Origin: Palsa-892 sp035555855
Lineage (GTDB): Bacteria > Pseudomonadota > Alphaproteobacteria > Rhizobiales > Xanthobacteraceae
Direction: 5' to 3'
Length of the DNA: 64,000 bases
NCBI GenBank assembly: GCA_035555855.1
Contig: DATMGD010000004.1
Location: 91,250 to 155,249 of the forward strand
In this document: one piece after another, positions 8,385 to 16,506 of the stretch
How the letters are laid out: the number at the start of each line of letters is the position of its first letter
Position numbering within the stretch: the stretch's first letter is position 1
The notes under the pieces: generated by a model
Told to the model about the DNA's origin: nothing
Database searches by the model: none
Seen by the model: only the letters and a program-made list of their open reading frames with translations
Position numbers and translations under genes: made by a program

Positions 8385-8505
8385 TTTTCGCCTTCCGTCG
8401 CAGAAAAGCCCGATAGCGCGGCGTGTATTGCGCCCCCCTTGCGCTTAAAGCGCTTGGCGTTTATCTGCGGCATCCCCAAATCGCGCGCCGCAAGAGGTTG
8501 CCGTC

Positions 8506-9435
8506 ATTTCAAGTCATCCCGCGATCTCCATTGCTAATCTATCGAAGACCTATGCCACCGGCTTTCAGGCGCTGAAGAATGTCAGCCTGGAAATCCCGCA
8601 CGGCGAGATTTTCGCTCTGCTCGGCCCGAACGGCGCCGGCAAGACGACGCTGATCGGCATCGTCTGCGGCATCGTCAATCCGTCCGAAGGCAAGGTGCTC
8701 GTGAACGGTCACGACATAGTGCGCGATTATCGCGCGTCGCGCTCGCTGATCGGCCTCGTGCCGCAGGAACTCACCACCGACGCTTTCGAGAGCGTGTGGG
8801 ATACCGTTTCCTTCAGCCGCGGCCTGTTCGGCAAGCCGAAGAACCCGGCGCACATCGAGAAGGTGCTGAAGGCGCTTTCGCTCTGGGACAAGAAAGACAA
8901 CAAGATCATGACGCTTTCGGGCGGCATGAAGCGGCGCGTCCTGATCGCCAAGGCGCTTTCGCACGAGCCGCGCATTCTCTTCCTCGACGAGCCGACGGCG
9001 GGCGTCGATGTCGAATTGCGCAAGGAAATGTGGCAGGTGGTGCGGGATCTGCGCGATTCCGGCGTCACCATCATCCTGACGACGCACTACATCGAGGAAG
9101 CGCAGGACATGGCCGATCGCATCGGCGTCATCAACAAGGGCGAGTTGATGCTCGTCGAGGACAAGATCGAATTGATGCGCAAGCTCGGCAGGAAAGAATT
9201 GCGGCTCCAGTTGCAGAAGAAGCTGGATGCCCTGCCGCCGGCGCTCGCGGGCTATAACCTCACGCTCGATTCGGACGGGAGTGAACTCGTTTACAGCTAC
9301 GACACGCAAGGCGAGCGCACCGGCATCACGGCGCTGCTGGCCGCGATCAACGAGACCGGCATCCGCTTCAAGGATCTCAGCACTCGGCAAAGCTCGCTCG
9401 AGGACATTTTCGTCGGACTGGTGGGGCACAAATGA
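8506..9435 (+). CDS. ABC transporter ATP-binding protein, apparently without a standard start codon
   Basis: An ABC-2 type exporter ATPase: Walker A GPNGAGKTTLIG (8626 onward), Q-loop VPQEL, signature LSGGMKRRVLIAKAL, Walker B RILFLDEPTAGVD and H-loop LTTHY are all intact. The family N-terminus (ISIANLSKTYATGFQALKNVSLEI) is encoded from 8524, but between the in-frame TAA at 8446 and the Walker A region there is no ATG, GTG or TTG; the first is GTG 8695, after Walker A. I start at ATT 8506, which has AAGAGG eight bases upstream; ATT initiation is known but rare, and a sequencing error or small frameshift is the alternative. It overlaps its permease gene by 4 bp. Confidence 0.8.
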   Translation: MSSHPAISIANLSKTYATGFQALKNVSLEIPHGEIFALLGPNGAGKTTLIGIVCGIVNPSEGKVLVNGHDIVRDYRASRSLIGLVPQELTTDAFESVWDTVSFSRGLFGKPKNPAHIEKVLKALSLWDKKDNKIMTLSGGMKRRVLIAKALSHEPRILFLDEPTAGVDVELRKEMWQVVRDLRDSGVTIILTTHYIEEAQDMADRIGVINKGELMLVEDKIELMRKLGRKELRLQLQKKLDALPPALAGYNLTLDSDGSELVYSYDTQGERTGITALLAAINETGIRFKDLSTRQSSLEDIFVGLVGHK

Positions 9436-10193
9436 ACTGGCACGCGGTCTGGGCGATCTACAATTTCGAGATGGCGCGCACGCGCCGCACGTTGTTTCAA
9501 AGCGTCGTCTCGCCGGTCATCTCGACCTCGCTTTATTTTGTCGTCTTCGGCGCGGCGATCGGCTCGCGTATCACCGAGATCGAGGGTGTGAGCTACGGCT
9601 CGTTCATCGTGCCGGGTCTCATCATGCTGACGCTGCTCACGCAAAGCGTCATGAACGCTTCGTTCGGCATTTATTTTCCGCGCTTCGTCGGCACGATTTA
9701 TGAGCTCTTGTCGGCGCCGGTCTCCTATTTTGAAATCGTCCTCGGTTATGTCGGGGCCGCTGCCACCAAGTCGATCATCATCGGGTTGATTATCCTCGCT
9801 ACCGCCGGCTTCTTCGTGCCGCTCGAGATCGCGCACCCGTTCTGGATGGTGGCATTTTTGCTGCTAACGGCGCTCACGTTCAGTCTCCTCGGGTTCATCA
9901 TCGGCATCTGGGCCGATGGCTTCGAGAAGCTGCAAATCGTGCCGCTCCTGATCATCACGCCGCTCACGTTTCTTGGCGGCAGCTTCTATTCGGTGAGCGT
10001 GCTGCCGCCGTTCTGGCAGAAGGTGACGCTGCTCAATCCGGTCGTCTATCTCGTCAGCGGCTTCCGCTGGAGCTTCTTCGAGGTCGCCGACGTCCATGTT
10101 GAAGTCAGTCTCGCCATGACCGCGGTGTTTCTCGCGCTGTGCCTCGCGATCATCTGGTGGATTTTCCGTACCGGCTATCGTTTGAAGAACTAA
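9432..10193 (+). CDS. ABC-2 type transporter permease
   Basis: A 253-residue inner-membrane protein with about six hydrophobic helices, for example the segments at residues ~22-45, 55-80, 100-125, 137-160, 168-190 and 225-245. It belongs to the ABC-2 permease family that pairs with NodI/DrrA-like ATPases to export lipids, polysaccharides or drugs. The ATG overlaps the stop of the ATPase gene (ATGA), so the two form one transporter. Nothing in the neighbourhood indicates the substrate. Confidence 0.88.
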   Translation: MNWHAVWAIYNFEMARTRRTLFQSVVSPVISTSLYFVVFGAAIGSRITEIEGVSYGSFIVPGLIMLTLLTQSVMNASFGIYFPRFVGTIYELLSAPVSYFEIVLGYVGAAATKSIIIGLIILATAGFFVPLEIAHPFWMVAFLLLTALTFSLLGFIIGIWADGFEKLQIVPLLIITPLTFLGGSFYSVSVLPPFWQKVTLLNPVVYLVSGFRWSFFEVADVHVEVSLAMTAVFLALCLAIIWWIFRTGYRLKN

Positions 10194-10256
10194 ACGCGAT
10201 GCAAAGCCGGCCGTTAGCTGATATAGCTGTGGCGCATCATCATTGACGAATTGCAC

Positions 10257-11450
10257 ATGCCGGCCATCCACGCTTCCGACGTACTCGCCCGTTTCACCGT
10301 TCTCGATCTCACGCAAGTCCGCTCGGGCCCGACGGCCGTGCGGCAGCTTGCCGACTGGGGCGCGAACGTCATCAAGATCGAACCGCCGGCCGAGCTTGCG
10401 CCGGGCGAGGGGCCGGGCGGCCCGCGCGAGGGCCCGGATTTCCAGAATATCCACCGCAACAAGCGCGCGATCACGCTGAATTTGAAATCGCCCGAGGGCC
10501 TCAAGGCGTTCTATCGAATGGCCGAGAAGGCCGATGTCGTGGTCGAGAATTTCCGCCCCGATGTCAAAGCGCGGCTCAAGATCGATTACGACACGCTGAA
10601 AGCTCTCAATCCGCGCATCATCTGCGCGAGCATTTCGGGCTTTGGCCAGAGCGGCCCCTATAGCGGCCGTCCCGGCTTCGACCAGATCGCGCAAGGCATG
10701 GGCGGGCTGATGTCGATCACCGGCAAGCCCGGCGACGGGCCGATGCGCGTCGGCATCCCGATTGCCGATCTCACCGCCGGTATTTTCTGCGCCATGGGCG
10801 TGCTGCTGGCGCTGATCGAGCGCGAGCAATCGGGCATCGGCCAGAAGGTCGATACCTCGCTTTTGCAGGCGCAGATTTTCATGCTCGATTTCCAGGCAGC
10901 GCGCTGGCTGATGAAACAAGAAGTGCCGGGGCAGGCCGGCAACAACCACCCCACCGCCATTCCGACCGGCGTGTTCAAGACGAAGGACGGCTACATCAAT
11001 ATCGCCTCGACCGGCGACAAGATGTGGCAGCGGCTATGCGAAGCGATCGGCGCGCCTGAATTTCTGGAATGCGAGGAATATGCGACGGGCGCCTTGCGCT
11101 CGCAGAACCGCAACAAGCTGAACGACGGGATCAACGAACGGTTGGCGAAAAAGACCAGCACGGAGTGGATCGACATCCTGAACACCATCGGTGTGCCATG
11201 CGGGCCGATCAACACCATCGATAAAGTCTTTGCCGATCCGCAGGTGCAGCACCTCGGCATGGCGAAGGATGTGACGGCGAAAGATGGTCACAATTTCCAG
11301 ATCGTCGGCCAGCCGGTCGCGCTGTCGCGCACGCCGAGCCGTATCGTGTCGCCGACGCCCGAACAGGGCGAGCACACCGATGAAGTATTCGCGGAGTTTG
11401 GCTTTTCGGCCGAAGAGGTCGCGGCGCTGCGCCGCGCCAAAGCGATCTAA
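10257..11450 (+). CDS. CaiB/BaiF-type (family III) CoA-transferase
   Basis: A 397-residue family III CoA-transferase, which moves CoA from one acyl-CoA to another acid. The motifs VLDLTQVRSGPTAVRQLADWGANVIKIEPP, NKRAITLNLKSPEGL, ENFRPDVKARL and GFGQSGPYSGRPGFDQIAQGMGG fix the family, and VPCGPINTIDKVFADPQVQ closes the C-terminal lobe. The catalytic Asp is expected in the GKKVDTSLLQAQ-like segment, here GQKVDTSLLQAQIF. The start is ATG 10257; a TTG six bases earlier is also possible. The next gene is a crotonase-fold protein 30 bp downstream, so the pair probably activates and converts one CoA ester. The acid is unknown. Confidence 0.92.
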   Translation: MPAIHASDVLARFTVLDLTQVRSGPTAVRQLADWGANVIKIEPPAELAPGEGPGGPREGPDFQNIHRNKRAITLNLKSPEGLKAFYRMAEKADVVVENFRPDVKARLKIDYDTLKALNPRIICASISGFGQSGPYSGRPGFDQIAQGMGGLMSITGKPGDGPMRVGIPIADLTAGIFCAMGVLLALIEREQSGIGQKVDTSLLQAQIFMLDFQAARWLMKQEVPGQAGNNHPTAIPTGVFKTKDGYINIASTGDKMWQRLCEAIGAPEFLECEEYATGALRSQNRNKLNDGINERLAKKTSTEWIDILNTIGVPCGPINTIDKVFADPQVQHLGMAKDVTAKDGHNFQIVGQPVALSRTPSRIVSPTPEQGEHTDEVFAEFGFSAEEVAALRRAKAI

Positions 11451-11480
11451 CAAGGCCATCTAAAAGAGGTTGAGGACAGC

Positions 11481-12272
11481 ATGAGCACGACCGACAAGAT
11501 GATCGCCCGCAAGGACAACGGCGTCGGCTATCTCGTCTTCAACAATCCCGAGCGCCTCAACGCCGTTTCACTCGAGATGTGGCAGGCCGTGATCGACATT
11601 CTCGCCGATTTCAAAAGCGACAAGTCGATCCGCGTCGTGGTGATGAGCGGTGCCGGCGACAAGGCCTTCGTCTCGGGCGCCGATATCTCGAAATTCGAGA
11701 AAGAGCGCGCCGACGAAAAGGCCATCGCGCATTACAACGCGACCGTTGATCGCGCCAGCGCCGCGATCGAGAATTTCCCCAAGCCGACGATCGCGATGAT
11801 CCGCGGCTATTGCGTCGGCGGCGGTCTTGGCATCGCGCTCGGCTGCGATCTTCGCATCTGCGCCGACAACGCGCGCTTCGCATTGCCGGCCGCGAAGCTC
11901 GGCCTCGGCTACGGCATTTCCGGCATCAAGCGTTTCATCGAAATCGTCGGGCCGTCCTTCACCAAGGAGTTCTTTTTCACCGCGCGGCAGTTCGACGCTG
12001 AGGAAGCGCGCATGATGGGACTTGCCAACCGCGTCGTGCCGCTTGCTGAGTTGGAAGAGTATGTGAAGAAATATGCCGCGACGATCGCGGCCAATGCGCC
12101 GCTCACCATCGAGGGGACGAAGTTCATCGTCGGCGAAGCGTTGAAGGATGAATCGGAGCGCGATCTTGCGGCCTGTGCCGCGGCGGTCGATCGCTGCTTC
12201 AAGAGTGAAGACTACAAAGAAGGCCGCCGCGCTTTCATGGAAAAGCGAAAGCCCGCCTTCACGGGTAGTTGA
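11481..12272 (+). CDS. Crotonase-fold protein (enoyl-CoA hydratase/isomerase family), catalytic glutamates replaced
   Basis: A 263-residue single-domain crotonase. The oxyanion-hole regions are clear: SGADISKFEKER near residue 68 and VGGGLGIALGCDLRICADNARFALPAAKLGLGYG near residue 110-140. In true enoyl-CoA hydratases the glutamates sit in GGGCEL and in QPE(I/L); here these read GGGLGI and LPAAKL, so both acids are missing. The protein therefore probably does not hydrate enoyl-CoA in the classical way and may be an isomerase, thioesterase, decarboxylase or a lyase using other residues. It follows the CoA-transferase gene with an AAGAGGTTGAGGA ribosome site and is likely co-transcribed. Confidence 0.85.
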   Translation: MSTTDKMIARKDNGVGYLVFNNPERLNAVSLEMWQAVIDILADFKSDKSIRVVVMSGAGDKAFVSGADISKFEKERADEKAIAHYNATVDRASAAIENFPKPTIAMIRGYCVGGGLGIALGCDLRICADNARFALPAAKLGLGYGISGIKRFIEIVGPSFTKEFFFTARQFDAEEARMMGLANRVVPLAELEEYVKKYAATIAANAPLTIEGTKFIVGEALKDESERDLAACAAAVDRCFKSEDYKEGRRAFMEKRKPAFTGS

Positions 12273-12445
12273 GCTCCGTTTCAGCAAAAAATTGGCTTGT
12301 CTTTTTGTCGCAAGCGCGCCGCCCGTAACGGGATTCCTGCCGTTTTGTGACGGCCGGCACGGCTAATCGTGATTCCAAAGGAAACCTATCGTGATGGACC
12401 GCAGTTAGCTCTCGGTGATTGCATACCTATGTAGTCGGTGGAGTT

Positions 12446-12476
12446 TGTAAGCTGTCTGTAAGCTACTGTAATTACA
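12446..12476. promoter_or_regulatory. Helically phased TGTAA repeats, possible operator
   Basis: TGTAAGCT occurs at 12446-12453 and 12457-12464, and a third TGTAA at 12467-12471 lies within the perfect 10-bp palindrome TGTAATTACA (12467-12476). Start-to-start distances are 11 and 10 bp, about one helical turn, as expected for proteins binding side by side. The site is ~50 bp upstream of the HAD phosphatase gene in an otherwise gene-free 250-bp region. Confidence 0.35.
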
Positions 12477-12523
12477 CAGTTAAGCCTAATTCGGCCACAG
12501 TTTCCGCCGCAGGGTTCCCCCGC

Positions 12524-13210
12524 ATGACAGGTAAGGCAGACGCAAGAATGACGCGCGCAAGAGTGCTTCTCGACTTCGATGGAACCGTCACCGTCAAGGA
12601 TACGGTCGATGCCATTCTGGAGCGCTTCGCCGCACCAGCCTGGACCGATGTCGAGGCCGAATGGAAGAACGGTGCGATCGGGTCGCGCGAATGTCTCGCG
12701 CGTCAGACCGCGCTGATTAACGCTGCGCCGAAAGAGATCGACGCGCTCGTCGATGCGATCGAAATCGATCCCGGCTTCGACGAATTGCTCGAGACCTGCG
12801 AGCGTCACGGCATCAGCGTCACCATCGTCTCCGACGGCTATCGCCGTTCGATCGAGCGCGTGCTCTCGCGCAGCGGTCATGACGTGCCGTCGCGCTCGGG
12901 CGTGCTCGAATATCGCGGCCGCCGCCGCTGGAAGCTGGTGAGCCCGTCAGCGCGCTCGACCTGCACCTCGGACGCCAACACCTGCAAATGCAAGGTTGCA
13001 AGCGAAAGCAAGCTGCCGACGATCCTGATCGGCGATGGCCGCTCGGATTTTTGCGTCGCGGAGAAGGCCGATATCGTGCTTGCCAAGGGCTCGCTCGCGC
13101 GCCACTGCACCGAGAACAGCATCAAGTTCGAACCGATCTCAGGCCTGGCCGAGGCCGCGAAACGGATCGCCGCCTTTATCGTTAAGCCAGACACCAAACG
13201 CGCCGCCTGA
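12524..13210 (+). CDS. HAD-superfamily (IB, MtnX-like) phosphatase
   Basis: A 228-residue HAD phosphatase. Motif I LLDFDGTVTVKDT, motif II Ser in VTIVSDGYRRS and motif III/IV in ILIGDGRSDFCVAEKADIVLAKG are intact. It resembles the MtnX/phosphoserine-phosphatase branch. A Cys-rich insert, CTSDANTCKCK near residue ~150, recalls the metal-binding Cys cluster of some MtnX proteins. The start is uncertain: ATG 12524 is used, ATG 12548 (MTRARVLLDF) is as likely, while the longer frame from 12419 runs through the repeat region and is rejected. It leads an operon with a class III aminotransferase 17 bp downstream; methionine-salvage partners are absent, so the substrate is unlikely to be the MtnX one. 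Confidence 0.8.
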   Translation: MTGKADARMTRARVLLDFDGTVTVKDTVDAILERFAAPAWTDVEAEWKNGAIGSRECLARQTALINAAPKEIDALVDAIEIDPGFDELLETCERHGISVTIVSDGYRRSIERVLSRSGHDVPSRSGVLEYRGRRRWKLVSPSARSTCTSDANTCKCKVASESKLPTILIGDGRSDFCVAEKADIVLAKGSLARHCTENSIKFEPISGLAEAAKRIAAFIVKPDTKRAA

Positions 13211-13227
13211 GGACGCTGGAGAATCCG

Positions 13228-14649
13228 ATGAACAAGCACATTGCGAAAATCTCGCCGGCGCATGCGCATGGGGCGGAGAAAAGCGAAACGGAGCTGCTCG
13301 CGCTCGAAGCAAAATATTGCTCGTACGGCGACACCGTTCACTACAGCGAGCCGCCGAAGATATTCGACGGCTGCGAAGGCTCGTTCCTGTACGACGCCGA
13401 GGGCCGCAAGTTTCTCGATTTGCAGATGTGGTACTCGGCCGTCAATTTCGGCTACGCCAACAAGCGCCTCAACGATGCGCTGAAGCGCCAGATCGACCGG
13501 CTGCCGCAGGTCGCGAGCCAATACTTGCATCGCGAGAAGATCGAGCTTGCAGCCTTCATCGCGCAGGACGCCGAAAAGAAGTTCGGCAGGCAGGGCCGCG
13601 TGCACTTCAACGTCGGCGGCGCGCAGGCCGTGGAAGATTCGCTGAAGCTCGTCCGCAATGCCTCGAAGGGCAAGAGCCTGATGTTCGCGTTCGAGGGCGG
13701 CTATCACGGCCGCACGCTCGGCGCGTCCGCCATCACGTCGTCTTATCGCTATCGCCGCCGCTACGGCCATTTCGGCGATCGCGCGCAGTTCATTCCGTTT
13801 CCGTATCACTTCCGCGGGCCGAAAGGCATGAGCAAGGAAGAATACGGCGAAGTATGCGTGCAGAATTTCGCCCGCCTGTTCGAGAGCGAATACAACGGCG
13901 TGTGGGATCCGAAGGTCCGCGAAGCCGAATATGCCGCCTTCTATGTCGAGCCCATTCAGGGCACCGGCGGCTACGTCATTCCGCCGAAGAATTTCTTCAA
14001 GGGCCTCAAGAAAGTGCTCGACGAGCACGGCATCCTGCTCGTCGTCGACGAAATCCAGATGGGCTTCTATCGCACCGGCAAGCTGTGGAGCATCGAGCAT
14101 TTCGGTGTCGAGCCGGACGTGCTCGTCTTCGGCAAGGCGCTCACCAACGGCCTCAACCCGCTCTCCGGCATCTGGGCCAAGGAAGAACTCATCAATCCGG
14201 GCGTCTTCCCGCCGGGTTCGACGCACTCGACCTTCAATTCGAACCCGCTCGGCACCGCCGTTGCGCTCGAAGCCATGAAGATGATGGAAGACAATAATTA
14301 CGCGAAGTCGGTGCCGGAGAAGGGCGCCTACTTCCTCAAGGGCCTCGAAGACCTGAAGCGACGCCACAAGATCGTCGGCGACATCGACGGCCTTGGACTC
14401 GCGCTGCGCGCCGAAATCTGCGAGCCGCATGACAGCTTCACTCCGTCGAAGGCGCTCGTCGACAAGATGGTCGATGAGGGCCTCAAGGGCGATCTCGAAT
14501 ACAAGGGCAAGAAATACGGCCTCGTGCTCGACATCGGCGGCTACTACAAGAACGTCATCACCTTCGCGCCTTCGCTGGAAATTTCCTATGAGGAAATCGA
14601 CATGGCGATGGCGCTCCTCGACCAGTTGTTCGCGCGGGTGAGCAAATAA
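13228..14649 (+). CDS. Class III PLP-dependent aminotransferase
   Basis: A 473-residue fold-type I, class III (omega) aminotransferase. The family features are HFNVGGAQAVEDSLKLVRN (cofactor phosphate region), GGYHGRTLGASA, the Asp of LLVVDEIQMGFYRTG and the PLP lysine in VLVFGKALTNGLNPLSG. Such enzymes transfer terminal amino groups (ornithine, GABA, diaminobutyrate, beta-alanine and others); I cannot assign the amine. The ATG is preceded by GGACGCTGGAGAA. It lies between a HAD phosphatase (17 bp) and an alpha/beta hydrolase (1-bp overlap), so the three probably act in one small pathway on an amino compound carrying a phosphate and an ester or acyl group. Confidence 0.9.
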   Translation: MNKHIAKISPAHAHGAEKSETELLALEAKYCSYGDTVHYSEPPKIFDGCEGSFLYDAEGRKFLDLQMWYSAVNFGYANKRLNDALKRQIDRLPQVASQYLHREKIELAAFIAQDAEKKFGRQGRVHFNVGGAQAVEDSLKLVRNASKGKSLMFAFEGGYHGRTLGASAITSSYRYRRRYGHFGDRAQFIPFPYHFRGPKGMSKEEYGEVCVQNFARLFESEYNGVWDPKVREAEYAAFYVEPIQGTGGYVIPPKNFFKGLKKVLDEHGILLVVDEIQMGFYRTGKLWSIEHFGVEPDVLVFGKALTNGLNPLSGIWAKEELINPGVFPPGSTHSTFNSNPLGTAVALEAMKMMEDNNYAKSVPEKGAYFLKGLEDLKRRHKIVGDIDGLGLALRAEICEPHDSFTPSKALVDKMVDEGLKGDLEYKGKKYGLVLDIGGYYKNVITFAPSLEISYEEIDMAMALLDQLFARVSK

Positions 14650-15527
14650 TGAATACCCAACCGGTCGATCATTCGTTGTTCTTCGAGGGTGGCAAGACCG
14701 GAATATTGCTCATCCACGGCCTCGGCGGCACGCCCGTCGAGCTGAAGATCGTCGCGTCCGGCCTGCGGAAGGAAGGCTTCACCGTGAGCTGCTGCAAGCT
14801 TGCGGGCCACTGCGGCACCGAAGAAGATCTGATCGCGACCGGCTGGCGCGACTGGGTTGCGAGCGTCGAGCTTGCGCTCGATGCGCTCTCGGAGAAGTGC
14901 GACATTGTGCTGGTCGGCGGTCTGTCGATGGGCGCGATCCTCGCGCTCCACGTTGCCGCCAAGCGGCCTGGCAAGGTTTCCGGCCTGCTGCTCTACGCGC
15001 CGACGCTCTGGTACGACGGCTTCTCCGTGCCCTGGTACGCGTTCTTGCTGAAATGGTTGATCAACACGCCGATCGGTCAGCGTTACCGTTTCGAGGAGCG
15101 CCAGCCCTACGGCATCAAGGACGAGCGCATCCGCAAGTTCATCATGCGCGCGATGGGGCAGGGCAAGAGCGCCGAAGCGGGCCTCGCCTCGACGCCGTCG
15201 CAGTCGCTCCAGCAGCTCTGGGAGCTTGTCGATGTCGTGAAGCCGCAGCTTTCCGGCATCAAGACGCCGGCGCTCATCGTCCATGCGCGCGAGGACGACA
15301 TCAGCGATCTCTCGAACACCATCTACCTGCAACGCAAGCTCGGCGGGCTCGTGGATACGCTGGTGCTCGACGACAGCTACCACATCGTCACCATCGACCG
15401 GCAGCGCAGCCTTGTCGCCGACCGCTCGGCGGCTTTCGCGCGCTGGATCACGCGGCTTGCCGAGAAGAAACCGGGCAAGATCGATGTCCTGCGCCAGCGC
15501 GCCGCGGTGAACGGTATCGCGGATTAA
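14649..15527 (+). CDS. Alpha/beta hydrolase, carboxylesterase-like
   Basis: A 292-residue serine hydrolase. The oxyanion region GILLIHGLGGTPVELK, nucleophile elbow GGLSMGAILALH (Ser), acid HAREDDIS (Asp) and SYHIVTIDRQR (His) complete a catalytic triad of the Est30/monoacylglycerol-lipase type. No signal peptide, so cytoplasmic. Its ATG overlaps the TAA of the aminotransferase gene by one base, which implies translational coupling. The last four bases (TTAA) also contain the stop codon of the convergent phhB gene. The substrate is unknown. Confidence 0.88.
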   Translation: MNTQPVDHSLFFEGGKTGILLIHGLGGTPVELKIVASGLRKEGFTVSCCKLAGHCGTEEDLIATGWRDWVASVELALDALSEKCDIVLVGGLSMGAILALHVAAKRPGKVSGLLLYAPTLWYDGFSVPWYAFLLKWLINTPIGQRYRFEERQPYGIKDERIRKFIMRAMGQGKSAEAGLASTPSQSLQQLWELVDVVKPQLSGIKTPALIVHAREDDISDLSNTIYLQRKLGGLVDTLVLDDSYHIVTIDRQRSLVADRSAAFARWITRLAEKKPGKIDVLRQRAAVNGIAD

Positions 15528-15874
15528 ACGATCCGGTCGATTTTCGCCGCGACGATGAAGTCGTTCTCGTGCAGGCCCCTGATCTTGTGGGTTTGCAGTA
15601 CGATGGCGGCATAGCCCCAGCCGAAGGTGACGTCGGGGTGGTGTTGCTCGGCCTCCGCGATCTCGCCGACCTTGTCGACGAAAGCGAGGGCTTCCTTGAA
15701 GTTCTTGAACTTGAAAGCACGCTCGATGCGTTTCGCATCGGGCGAAAGCGTCCATTCCGGCGTCTGCTTGCGCCAGGTTTCGGCGCCGTCGAGCGTGAGC
15801 GGCGGAACATCGCCGCGGCAGGCGACGCACTTTTTCGTGGCAAGTTCGGTGTCTGTAGCCGTTTCGGCGGTCAT
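15524..15874 (-). CDS. phhB: 4a-hydroxytetrahydrobiopterin (pterin-4a-carbinolamine) dehydratase
   Basis: A 116-residue PCD/DCoH protein that dehydrates 4a-hydroxytetrahydropterin, recycling the cofactor of aromatic amino acid hydroxylases. The signature AEQHHPDVTFGWGYAAIVLQTHKIRGL contains the two essential histidines and the later TH. The N-terminal 15 residues contain an extra CVACRG pair of cysteines found in a subset of the family. ATG 15874 has GGAGGT 5 bases upstream; a longer frame to 15961 has no support. No aromatic amino acid hydroxylase is visible in the window, but a pterin-synthase-like gene lies 2.5 kb away on the same strand. Confidence 0.93.
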   Translation of the reverse strand: MTAETATDTELATKKCVACRGDVPPLTLDGAETWRKQTPEWTLSPDAKRIERAFKFKNFKEALAFVDKVGEIAEAEQHHPDVTFGWGYAAIVLQTHKIRGLHENDFIVAAKIDRIV

Positions 15875-15963
15875 GTGGACCTCCCATCTTCGTGAAGGAT
15901 AGCTCGCTTGACGGCAACGCGGAAGCATTGAGGATGTTTCCAGGCACACTAGGGAGATCACGA

Positions 15964-16506
15964 ATGGCCGCCGAATATTCGACGACCGCGAAATTATTTC
16001 ACTGGACCGCCGCGCTCCTCATTCTCACCATCGTGCCGATGGGCCTTTTGATGGGCCGCATCCCGGAAGGCCCGGTGCAGGACAATCTGTTCTTCCTGCA
16101 TAAATCGCTCGGCGCGCTGATCCTGTTCATCATGACGCTGCGCATCATCTACCGTTTCGCCCACGGCGCGCCGCACCCGGAGCCGACCTTGAAGCCGTGG
16201 GAGCGCGCGGCATCGGAAACGGTGCACTGGGCGCTCTACGCGATGCTGCTCGCGACGCCGCTCGTCGCGCTGTGGGGCTATTCGGTCTATGGCCAGCCGG
16301 CGCCGTTCTTCGGCATCTTCGAGATCGGGCCGTTCACCGCCAAGGACGAGCACTTCGCCGAACAGATCTTCTACGTCCACGGCTGGATGGGCTGGATCGT
16401 CGGCGCGCTTCTGGTCATGCACATCGGCGCCGCGCTCAATCATCACTTCATGCGCGGCGACGGCGTGCTGCGGCGAATGCTGCCGGGAAGTTCCCAGCTT
16501 CCCTAA
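15964..16506 (+). CDS. Cytochrome b561-type membrane protein
   Basis: A 180-residue inner-membrane b-type cytochrome of the CybB/YceJ family. Four hydrophobic helices are visible, with candidate heme histidines in AKLFHWTAALLIL, LFFLHKSLGALILF, SETVHWALYAMLL and FYVHGWMGWIVGALLVMHIGAALNHHF. These proteins pass electrons from quinol to periplasmic or membrane acceptors. ATG 15964 is preceded by GGGAGATCACGA; the upstream extension to 15892 overlaps the promoter region of phhB and is rejected. It is a single gene, convergent with the methyltransferase gene with which it shares a 4-bp stop overlap. Confidence 0.9.
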   Translation: MAAEYSTTAKLFHWTAALLILTIVPMGLLMGRIPEGPVQDNLFFLHKSLGALILFIMTLRIIYRFAHGAPHPEPTLKPWERAASETVHWALYAMLLATPLVALWGYSVYGQPAPFFGIFEIGPFTAKDEHFAEQIFYVHGWMGWIVGALLVMHIGAALNHHFMRGDGVLRRMLPGSSQLP

